Source of the DNA: Nostoc sp. 'Lobaria pulmonaria (5183) cyanobiont'
GTDB lineage: Bacteria > Cyanobacteriota > Cyanobacteriia > Cyanobacteriales > Nostocaceae
Assembly (NCBI RefSeq): GCF_002949795.1
Contig: NZ_CP026692.1
Span: 434,001 to 498,000, forward strand
DNA length: 64,000 bases
Direction: 5' to 3'
In this document: positions 37,276 through 44,719 of the stretch, one piece after another
Layout of the letters: each line of letters begins with the position of its first letter
How positions within the stretch are numbered: the stretch's first letter is position 1
Translations under genes and position numbers: made by a program
Notes under the pieces: model-generated
Seen by the model: only the letters and a program-made list of their open reading frames with translations
What the model was told of the DNA's origin: nothing
The model's database searches: none

Positions 37276-38196
37276 ATGTTACTACATCAAAGTTCTGGTC
37301 GGTGGCGCTTAGGGCTAGCGTTATCGCTATTGACGGTCTTATTGTGGGGAATTTTACCTATTGCCCTAGCAGTAACTCTGCAAGTACTTGATGTCTATAC
37401 CGTTATTTGGTTTCGCTTTTTGGTATCATTTATACTGCTTGCTATGTATTTAGGGATACGCGGCAAATTACCAAAATTAGGACAACTGCGCTCTGCTTCT
37501 GGAAAATTATTAGCGATCGCCACAATATTCTTAGGGATTAATTACTTTTCATTTACCCAAGGTTTAGCATTAACATCGCCTGCTAATGCTGAAGTTCTCA
37601 TTCAATTATCTACCCTTTTATTAGGTTTCGGAGGGTTAGTAATTTTTAAAGAACGTTATCGGCTGTCTCAATGGATTGGCGTTAGTGTAATGATTTGCGG
37701 TTATCTTTTATTTTTCCACGAACAACTAACGAATTTAATTACAGCACATGGCACATATATACTAGGTAGTGTTTTAATCGCGCTAGGATCGACAGCTTGG
37801 GCTATTTATGCTTTGGCACAAAAGCAGTTATTACAATCTTTATCTTCCACCAGCATCATGTTGATCATTTATGGAGGCTGTGCTTTATTATTCACTCCTC
37901 TAGCTAAAATTAAATCACTTTTTATACTTGATACTTTCCATTTAGGAATGTTGATTTTTTGTGCCTTAAATACCTTTATCGCTTACGGTGCTTTTTCTGA
38001 ATCATTACAACATTGGGAAGCATCACGAGTAAGTGCAGTAATAGCTTTAGCTCCCATTGTGACATTAATATCAGTCGCGGTTGTATCAGTTATTGCACCT
38101 TCTTGGACACCACCAGAACACTTCACCCTCATAGCAATATTTGGAGCGGGTTTAGTAGTTACAGGTTCAGTAGCGATCGCCTTGGGAAAAAGCTGA
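37276..38196 (+). CDS. EamA/DMT family transporter
   Basis: This 306-residue protein has about ten transmembrane helices in two EamA repeats: VLLWGILPIALAVTLQVLD with YTVIWFRFLVSFILL, and GSVLIALGSTAWAIYALAQ with ASRVSAVIALAPIVTLISV. Drug/metabolite transporters of this type export amino acids or metabolites; the substrate is not predictable. AGGAGA lies upstream of the ATG. It is divergent from the cytochrome gene and has an AT-rich shared promoter region (37018-37275). Confidence 0.92.
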   Translation: MLLHQSSGRWRLGLALSLLTVLLWGILPIALAVTLQVLDVYTVIWFRFLVSFILLAMYLGIRGKLPKLGQLRSASGKLLAIATIFLGINYFSFTQGLALTSPANAEVLIQLSTLLLGFGGLVIFKERYRLSQWIGVSVMICGYLLFFHEQLTNLITAHGTYILGSVLIALGSTAWAIYALAQKQLLQSLSSTSIMLIIYGGCALLFTPLAKIKSLFILDTFHLGMLIFCALNTFIAYGAFSESLQHWEASRVSAVIALAPIVTLISVAVVSVIAPSWTPPEHFTLIAIFGAGLVVTGSVAIALGKS

Positions 38197-38697
38197 TTAA
38201 TTGCAATGTTTTTCCAGATTTTTACTAGATTTTTCAGCTAGTGATTTTGTGCAATATTCAAAGCTACAACATAAATACTGAGGCAGACTATTTTTTATTT
38301 GTTATGATTTAATAGTGAAGGCAAACTACTGAAGTCAGCCAGATACTTTATCCATCTGCGTGATTTTGTAGTATTTAATTGTTGACTTTCTAGCCGAAAT
38401 ATCCTTGAATAAGAATTCAAAAATCTGAATTTAGGAGTCAGAATACATTACTAGGGAATTAGGAATTACTACTTTTTAAAACTACCAAAACTAAGATTTA
38501 GTAGGGATTTCAAACCCATCATTATAAGCAAGCTACATTCGCAATTCATACATAATTTATCCTGATTTATAACTCCTGACTCCTAAATTCTGTTTTGATA
38601 AAATTGAGGCTAATAACTTTAAGTAAATTAAGCAGGGCGCCCGAATAACTACCAAAGCCAACACCCGATAAAACCAGACCACCGAAATAGTTGAGCG
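38197..38697. other. Intergenic region with an inverted STRR
   Basis: Nothing coding is seen in these 500 bases. GAATTTAGGAGTCAGAA (near 38429) faces ACTCCTGACTCCTAAATTC (near 38590), the same repeat family as 838-968 and 49870-50060. The promoter of the DUF1400 hydrolase gene must lie in the last 100 bases. Confidence 0.5.
38426..38591. repeat. Inverted STRR element (AGGAGTC family)
   Basis: Opposed AGGAGTC and GACTCCT heptamers, with an AAATTCTG end matching CAGAATTT on the other side, give an imperfect hairpin about 165 bases across. Confidence 0.65.
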
Positions 38698-40407
38698 ATG
38701 AATAGTTTGTTTGGTAATTGGGCCAGCACCCTCAGAAAAAATTCTTTATTGCTGGTTCTTTCAATGGTGCTGCCAACATTTGGAATTAGTAATTCCGTCT
38801 TGGCAGCAGAGCGGATTTATGCATCTTATTCAGCTTTGGAGCTTTCGATTTCAGTCACGACTTTAGAGAACTACGCCAAAACAGGTGTAATTAACGAAGA
38901 CTTAGCAGCCTATCAGCAATATCTGCCTTTAGAACAGCTTCAAGAATTGCGGCGGATTTTACTTAATCGTGTGAAAGTTAGTCCGGTAGTAGTTTCGCAA
39001 CTTCTCTACACACCGCAAGGAGAATTTTTGCTGCATCGGTTGGCGCAAGTGATTAAAACTAGTCAACCAGAACCAGAATTGGGTACTTTGCGTTCGGCGC
39101 TAATTTTAGCCTCTGGTGAATCGGGAGGCTTGACACTTTTAAATGTGTTGCGTAAATATCCCACCAGCAGCATTCGCCTTGATGTCGCCGAGACTTTGGA
39201 AATAGGTACGGAATTAGAGGGACTTGTTAACCAAACCCATCGGGCGATCGCAGCTGTTTCCCAAAAGTCTAAAATAGAAGCTGATAGCATTTCCCAACCA
39301 AATTTCTCGCAATTGCCCGATTTAAAGGTTCCGGGAAAATTTAAGTCGCAAAAATACACCCTGAACTTTTTCGACTCAACCCGCAATCGGCTTTTATTGA
39401 CTGATGTTTACATTCCCAATGTCCAGAAAACTGCACCGGTAATTGTAATTTCTCACGGCTTGGGTTTAGACAGCAGTAACTTTCAATATTTAGCTACTCA
39501 TCTAGCTTCTTACGGATTTGCTGTCGTTGTTCCCAATCATCCTGGTAGCGATGCGAAACAATTGCATTCTCTGTTAAAAGGACGCGCCATTGAAGTAGCA
39601 GAACCAAGCGAATTTCAAGACCGACCAATGGACATAACATATATACTGAATCAATTGCAAAAAGGCAATCAATCTGATTCACGATTTAAAGGTCGCTTAA
39701 ATCTGCAACAAGTTGGAGTATTTGGTCAATCTTTGGGAGGCTACACAGCCTTGGCCTTGGCAGGCGCTAAAATTAACTTTCAGCAGCTAAAACAAGACTG
39801 TCAACCAGCAGCACTGCAAAAAACCTGGAATATGTCTTTACTGCTCCAGTGTCGCGCTTTAGAATTGAGCATTAGCAAGTCTGGCAAAGATTATAACCTG
39901 CGGGATGAGAGAGTGAAAGCTGCGATCGCAGTTAATCCCATTACTAGTTCGATTTTCGGCAAAGCTGGTTTAAGTCAAATTAAAACTCCAGTGATGATTG
40001 TCAGCAGTAGTGATGATACAGTTGCACCAGCTTTATCCGAGCAAATTTTACCTTTCTCCTGGTTGGCAAATTCCCAAAAGTATCTCGTCATGCTTGTTGG
40101 TGGCACACACTTTTCCATCATTGGCAATGCAAACCCTGCAAATCAACAAGTAGCATTACCTGCCGATATGATTGGCGATGCTTCTCAAGCACGTCGTTAT
40201 ATGAATGTTTTAAGTTTACCTTTCTTCCAAACATACATTTCAGGAAAGCCGCAATACACACCGTACTTGAACGCCGCCTACACTCAAAGCATTTCTAGTA
40301 AGTCTCTTGGTTTGAGTCTCGTCAAGTCATTGAATACAACCGAATTAGCGCAATTATTGGATATTAAAGGAGCCAAACTCGTAAAAAAAAAGTTCCCAAC
40401 ACCATAG
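38698..40407 (+). CDS. Alpha/beta hydrolase with N-terminal DUF1400 domain
   Basis: This 569-residue exported protein has a signal peptide (about 1-36, ending SNSVLAA) and a DUF1400 domain (about 40-180, YASYSALELSISVTTLENYA...). The alpha/beta hydrolase has nucleophile Ser345 in VFGQSLGGYTALALAG, an oxyanion segment VIVISHGLGLDSSNF, the acid near VMIVSSSDDTVAP and the His in GGTHFSIIG. The Ser-Asp-His set looks complete. The family is cyanobacterial and resembles platelet-activating-factor acetylhydrolase/lipase folds; the natural substrate is unknown. Confidence 0.9.
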   Translation: MNSLFGNWASTLRKNSLLLVLSMVLPTFGISNSVLAAERIYASYSALELSISVTTLENYAKTGVINEDLAAYQQYLPLEQLQELRRILLNRVKVSPVVVSQLLYTPQGEFLLHRLAQVIKTSQPEPELGTLRSALILASGESGGLTLLNVLRKYPTSSIRLDVAETLEIGTELEGLVNQTHRAIAAVSQKSKIEADSISQPNFSQLPDLKVPGKFKSQKYTLNFFDSTRNRLLLTDVYIPNVQKTAPVIVISHGLGLDSSNFQYLATHLASYGFAVVVPNHPGSDAKQLHSLLKGRAIEVAEPSEFQDRPMDITYILNQLQKGNQSDSRFKGRLNLQQVGVFGQSLGGYTALALAGAKINFQQLKQDCQPAALQKTWNMSLLLQCRALELSISKSGKDYNLRDERVKAAIAVNPITSSIFGKAGLSQIKTPVMIVSSSDDTVAPALSEQILPFSWLANSQKYLVMLVGGTHFSIIGNANPANQQVALPADMIGDASQARRYMNVLSLPFFQTYISGKPQYTPYLNAAYTQSISSKSLGLSLVKSLNTTELAQLLDIKGAKLVKKKFPTP

Positions 40408-40477
40408 TCAGCTTCGGATTTTGGATGTTGGATATTGGTGTTGCATTGCTGCATGTGATGATTTTTATTTGATTTGT

Positions 40478-40506
40478 ACGGACGTAATTAATTACGTCTG
40501 TATAAG
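40478..40506. terminator. Palindrome between convergent genes, possible terminator
   Basis: ACGGACGTAATTAATTACGTCTGT is an almost perfect palindrome between the stop codons of the hydrolase and mazF genes. Loop-free and AT-rich in the centre, it is a candidate bidirectional terminator or a small repeat. Confidence 0.45.
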
Positions 40507-40519
40507 TTTATTTGCGTCT

Positions 40520-40963
40520 TTATAAAATTAGAGGCTCAATTTTTGCTTGGATTTCTTCAATTAGCTCTTGTTCAACTTTCTCGACAAACAAAACCTTTCT
40601 AACTTTCCAGTCTAGTGATTTGATCTGATCGGCTAGCACCACGCCACTGGTTATTATTCCGTCAGGAAGCGGAACCTCAAAGTTAAGACCTTTTTTTTGA
40701 TTAGTAATTGGACAAATTAGAACTATAGAAGCCATTCGATTATATTTTAATGGCGACATAACTAAAAAAGGACGATAGCCCATCTGCTCACGCCCTTGAG
40801 GTTTTAGTTCAGCATTAAGTGTTTCAGCAATATCTTCAAATGACATTCCTGATGTTCTCAGGGCTAATACACGTCGGATCGAATCAGCCGTAATTTGCTT
40901 TGTAGTTCCGCAGTCCAACTTGACAATATCACCTCTATCTGGAATGTATGGTTTAACTACCAA
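40520..40963 (-). CDS. mazF: MazF/PemK-family toxin with an inserted 35-residue segment
   Basis: This 147-residue protein has the MazF fold pieces IPDRGDIVKLD, GREQMGYRPFLVMSPLKYNR, CPITNQKKGLNFEVPLP and SGVVLADQIKSLDWKVRK, typical of the chromosomal cyanobacterial MazF endoribonuclease (usually about 112 residues). Residues 18-52 (DNA 40808-40912, exactly 105 bases) have no counterpart in the usual family. They separate strand 1 from the RNA-contacting loop and look like a helix-turn-helix (IRRVLALRTSGMSFEDIAET). Activity is therefore uncertain. The gene overlaps mazE by 7 bases. Confidence 0.85.
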   Translation of the reverse strand: MVVKPYIPDRGDIVKLDCGTTKQITADSIRRVLALRTSGMSFEDIAETLNAELKPQGREQMGYRPFLVMSPLKYNRMASIVLICPITNQKKGLNFEVPLPDGIITSGVVLADQIKSLDWKVRKVLFVEKVEQELIEEIQAKIEPLIL

Positions 40964-41199
40964 ACTTCATTCCCCACAGCAGATCCAGTATCTATTTCAG
41001 AATGGAAATTATCTGGAGTCATACCTTCCAATAATTCATCAAGCGTATATTTTTTTCGCTGCTGCGGCGTGATGACAATACTATTGCCTGAAATGCTGAA
41101 AGTTATGTCTGTCCCCTCTTTGACATTAACTTGTTCAGCCAAAGCTTTCGGAAGTCGAATAGCTAGGCTGTTTCCCCACTTAGCAACAACTATAGTCAT
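40957..41199 (-). CDS. mazE: MazE-type antitoxin (AbrB/SpoVT fold)
   Basis: This 80-residue protein begins MTIVVAKWGNSLAIRLPKAL, the swapped-hairpin AbrB DNA-binding domain. Its C-terminal tail (LDELLEGMTPDNFHSEIDTG) would wrap and inhibit the MazF dimer. It overlaps mazF by 7 bases, with the translation-coupled order antitoxin-toxin. The complex probably represses its own promoter in the 41200-41511 region. Confidence 0.93.
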   Translation of the reverse strand: MTIVVAKWGNSLAIRLPKALAEQVNVKEGTDITFSISGNSIVITPQQRKKYTLDELLEGMTPDNFHSEIDTGSAVGNEVW

Positions 41200-41511
41200 A
41201 AGTACCTCAAAATAAATGCTTTCTTAGACAATTTCACACCCAAACATAAAACTTTCAAAGCTTGACACGCCTATTTTAGACTATTTTACGTATCTACTTT
41301 GAATATACCATAATTTGTATTTTCGCTATGTTACGGAAGCCTTGCCACCTAATTACACCATGTTCTAATTATTTGCACTTGGCTTAATTACTGTAAAAAC
41401 TGTAACCAGCACAGATATATACGATCGCATTCATACTTCTCGACATATACTTTAAAGAAATGTGACATTTAATTGCGCTATTGTAAAAGTCAGCTTTACA
41501 TAAGTTCAGTT
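41200..41511. promoter_or_regulatory. Divergent intergenic region between mazE and the phytochrome kinase gene
   Basis: The region is AT-rich and must contain both divergent promoters. TACTTATGAC-like sequence lies before mazE. A poor ribosome-binding site precedes the phytochrome start. No operator could be fixed by eye. Confidence 0.35.
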
Positions 41512-43887
41512 ATGAGCCAGCCTGAATATACTACAGCCCAAGCTAATGCCCTGACTAACCACGATCGCAAACCTATTCACATACCTGGCTCTATTCAACC
41601 TCATGGCGTTCTCCTGGCACTCAGTACTCAGCTAGAGATACTGCAAGTTAGCAACAATACCCAAGTGTATTTGGGCAAAGCTCCAGAAGATTTGCTCAGT
41701 CAACCTTTGAGCTATTTACTTGACCCTCAGCAAGTGGAAATTGTCAAGCAGTGCTTAGTAAAAAAGATTGGCAGTGCTAATGCTTTTAAAGTACTAATAC
41801 ATACTTTATATGGGGAAATATACTTTGATGCTATTGCTCATCGTACAGAAGAAGCTGTGATTCTGGAGCTAGAACCAACTGACTCGGAATCTGAGGTGAG
41901 TTTCTTAAACTTTCATAGTTTGGCGAGTGAAGCGATCGCAAAAATGCAAAGCACATCTAATCTGGGAGAATTTTTGCATCTGGTCGCTGAAGAAATCCAA
42001 AAAATCATCGGTTTTGATCGGGTGATGGTCTATCAATTTGACCAGTCAGAAGCGGGTTCTGTTGTTGCAGAAGTTAAACGGGAAGATTTATCACCTTATT
42101 TAGGACTCCACTATCCCGCTACAGATATTCCAGCGCAGGCTAGGGAGTTATACACGCGCTGCTTTTTGAGATTTCTCCCCGATTTGACTGCCGAACCTGT
42201 CAAACTAGTTCCAACGGAAAATCCGACAACACATCAGCATCTTGACTTAAGCTACTGTCTGCTACGGAGTTTTGATTGGTGTTGTACTGAATATCATCAA
42301 AATATGGGAGTAAAAGCTCTTTTGGTGATTTCACTTATTCAAGAGCAGAAGCTTTGGGGATTAATATCCTGTCACCATCAAACACCAAAGTATATTTCTT
42401 ACGAAGTCCGCAAGATGTGCGAATTTTTGGGACAGATTGCGTCTTCAGAGTTAGCGCACAAAATCAGTTACTCGGAATGGGATTATAAAGTAAAGCTCAA
42501 ATCGCTACAGTCTGATTTTCTAGAATCTATTTCCCAAGCCGACAATTTTATCGATGCCCTAATCAAACCGGAAATCCGCTTGTTGGATCTTGTTAGTGCT
42601 TCAGGAGCGGCGGTTTGTCTAGATAATGAAATTAACCTTGTGGGGACAACACCGAATATTGATGAAGTTAGGGCGCTGATTGAATGGGCGGATACTCAAG
42701 TTAGTGACAACCTGTTTTCTACTGATTCTCTGCCGAAGCTTTACCAAGAGGCGCTGATATTTAAAGATACTGCTAGTGGCTTGTTGCTACTGCGGATTTC
42801 TAAAGTCCGGCGCTATTACATCCTTTGGTTTCGCCCCGAAGTTATCCAAACAGTACACTGGGCAGGAAATCCACAAAAATCCATGCAAGCACAGGCAGAT
42901 GGTAGCTTTACCCTGTCTGTACGAAAATCCTTTGAACAATGGCAAGAAACGGTTAGATTAACTTCTCTACCCTGGAAACCTTGTGAACTTGACAGTGCGA
43001 TCGCTTTGAATAATGCGATCGTTGGTATTGTACTCTCGAAAGCGGATGAATTAGCTAAAATCAACCTGGAGTTAGAGCGCAGCAACCAAGAACTAGCATC
43101 CTTTGCCTACGCCGCTTCCCATGACCTCAAGGAACCTTTGCGGGGCATTTATAACTTCTCGACAGTGCTGCTAGAAGACTATGCCCAAGTATTAGATGAT
43201 GAGGGAATTGAGTGCTTGCAAACAGTAGTCGCCTTGTCTGTACGCATGGAAACTCTGATTAATGCTCTGCTGCGGTTATCGCAGTTAGGACAAGCACAAC
43301 TGCGTTTGCAAGCAACTGACCTCAACGAATTACTCAACCAAGTAATTGACGTTTTTCGTGCTAGTCGCCAAGACTCTGAGCTTGTGGATATTCGCATTCC
43401 TCGGCCTTTACCAACAGTTTTATGCGACCGAGTTCTCGTTAATGAAGTCTTCAGTAATCTGCTTGGGAATGCGTTCAAATACAACGATAAGGCGGAAAAA
43501 TGGGTTGAGATTGGCTACTTTTCTCAAGAAGAGGCAGAGGGGCAGAGGTCTATGGCAGGAACCCCTAACGCTGACCGGGGGGGCAGAGGTCTATGGCAGG
43601 AACCCCTAACGCTGACCGGGGGAGCAGAGGGGCAGGGGGAGACAAGAGGAATAACCCATGCCCCATGCCCAATCTTTTATATACGCGATAACGGTATTGG
43701 AATTCCAGAGCATCACCTAAAAATCATCTTTAGATTATTTAAGCGGCTCCACTCTCAGGAAAAATACGGTGGAGGAGCAGGTGCGGGACTAGCTATTGTT
43801 AAGAAGATTGTTGAGCTTCATAACGGTCAAATTTGGGTTGAATCTAACGTAGGCATTGGCTCGATGTTCTATTTTACGCTGCAATAG
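41512..43887 (+). CDS. Phytochrome-family histidine kinase (Cph1-like, altered chromophore pocket)
   Basis: From the ATG at 41512 the product has 791 residues: PAS (about 18-125), GAF (145-325; HYPATDIPAQARELY, HHQTPKYISYEVRKMCEF), PHY (about 340-510; WFRPEVIQTVHWAGNP, SVRKSFEQW), HisKA with His537 (AASHDLKEPLRGIYNFS) and HATPase (NAFKYNDKA; DNGIGIPEHH; GAGAGLAIVKKIVE). Cys257 aligns with the bilin-binding Cys of Cph1, but the following His is Cys258 (SFDWCCTEYHQNMGV), and the PHY PRxSF motif reads VRKSF. A 45-50 residue repeat-derived insert lies inside HATPase. An Rcp1-like regulator follows 52 bases downstream. Confidence 0.9.
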   Translation: MSQPEYTTAQANALTNHDRKPIHIPGSIQPHGVLLALSTQLEILQVSNNTQVYLGKAPEDLLSQPLSYLLDPQQVEIVKQCLVKKIGSANAFKVLIHTLYGEIYFDAIAHRTEEAVILELEPTDSESEVSFLNFHSLASEAIAKMQSTSNLGEFLHLVAEEIQKIIGFDRVMVYQFDQSEAGSVVAEVKREDLSPYLGLHYPATDIPAQARELYTRCFLRFLPDLTAEPVKLVPTENPTTHQHLDLSYCLLRSFDWCCTEYHQNMGVKALLVISLIQEQKLWGLISCHHQTPKYISYEVRKMCEFLGQIASSELAHKISYSEWDYKVKLKSLQSDFLESISQADNFIDALIKPEIRLLDLVSASGAAVCLDNEINLVGTTPNIDEVRALIEWADTQVSDNLFSTDSLPKLYQEALIFKDTASGLLLLRISKVRRYYILWFRPEVIQTVHWAGNPQKSMQAQADGSFTLSVRKSFEQWQETVRLTSLPWKPCELDSAIALNNAIVGIVLSKADELAKINLELERSNQELASFAYAASHDLKEPLRGIYNFSTVLLEDYAQVLDDEGIECLQTVVALSVRMETLINALLRLSQLGQAQLRLQATDLNELLNQVIDVFRASRQDSELVDIRIPRPLPTVLCDRVLVNEVFSNLLGNAFKYNDKAEKWVEIGYFSQEEAEGQRSMAGTPNADRGGRGLWQEPLTLTGGAEGQGETRGITHAPCPIFYIRDNGIGIPEHHLKIIFRLFKRLHSQEKYGGGAGAGLAIVKKIVELHNGQIWVESNVGIGSMFYFTLQ
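43529..43675. repeat. Repeat insert in the kinase ATPase domain, with an internal 41-bp duplication
   Basis: GGCAGAGGTCTATGGCAGGA followed by ACCCCTAACGCTGACCGG occurs twice in direct succession, 52 bases apart. It is followed by GAGCAGAGGGGCAGGGGGAG and CCATGCCCCATGCCC, which are typical intergenic repeat motifs of this genome. The whole stretch stays in frame. Confidence 0.9.
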
Positions 43888-43939
43888 TTTAAGATAATGA
43901 CTAAATATATATTTTTGTTAAGTTCTTTTAAGACCACGA

Positions 43940-44413
43940 ATGACAAAAAAACTTCATGAACCGCTGCTCGTTGTTGAGGACAGCAATGAAGATTTTCGGA
44001 TGCTACAACGTCTGATGCAGCGTATGTCCGTCCAGAACCCCATACACCGTTGTACTAATGGAGATGAGGTTTTAGAGTTCCTTTCTCAACAGGGAAACAA
44101 TGCCTACGCTCAAGACAAAGACCTACCCAATTCTAAAGTAGCATTACGACCCTCTGTAATCTTGCTCGATCTCAATTTGCCAGGTATTGATGGCCGTGAC
44201 ATTTTAGATCGGCTCAAGCAAGACAAGAGTTTCAAGGGAATCCCCATCGTTGTTTTTACCACATCATCTAACCCCAAGGATATTGAATTGTGCTACCAAA
44301 AGGGCGCAAATGGATATCTGGTAAAACCGATGGATGCTCAGGAACTAAAAAAGACGATCCAGGCGTTTGTGGACTACTGGCTTGAAGCCAATACACCGCC
44401 AGTCTTCGATTAA
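43940..44413 (+). CDS. Rcp1-like response regulator
   Basis: This 157-residue receiver domain has acidic residues VVEDSNED, the phospho-acceptor in SVILLDLNLPGIDGRD, Thr in IVVFTTSSNPKD and Lys in GYLVKPMD. The long beta4-alpha4 region and the C-terminal helix (ELKKTIQAFVDYWLEANTPP) match the Rcp1 family that pairs with Cph1-type phytochromes. Its position directly after the phytochrome kinase gene supports a two-component pair. Confidence 0.93.
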   Translation: MTKKLHEPLLVVEDSNEDFRMLQRLMQRMSVQNPIHRCTNGDEVLEFLSQQGNNAYAQDKDLPNSKVALRPSVILLDLNLPGIDGRDILDRLKQDKSFKGIPIVVFTTSSNPKDIELCYQKGANGYLVKPMDAQELKKTIQAFVDYWLEANTPPVFD

Positions 44414-44719
44414 TTTGTTTATTTATTTTCTATTGATGAAGCAGTAGGGACAAAAGGACAACAAGAAAGACGGCTCACAGGGCACAGCCATATTTTCCTC
44501 TTTGAGTCACTGTGTCTACTTATCTGTTGTAGATGAGTTTTCTGATCGTTCTGTTTTTCCGACTGTGTTCAACTGCTTGTATTGCTTTAAAATCACTAAA
44601 GAATTTAGATTTTATTTATTTATTTATTTATACTACTTTTATATTAGTTTTAGAATTATGCAATAAAAACACAATCTGGATAAAAGGGATCTACATCGCT
44701 CACTGATCCTCATAACCTT
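44414..44719. other. Intergenic region before the REC-GAF-kinase gene
   Basis: About 300 bases, AT-rich towards the end, with no open frame of note. The next gene probably has its own promoter here. Confidence 0.35.

Noticed and set aside
43940..44413. Gene symbol rcp1 for the response regulator
   Set aside because: Position and family fit, but pairing with this unusual phytochrome is unproven, so only the family is stated.
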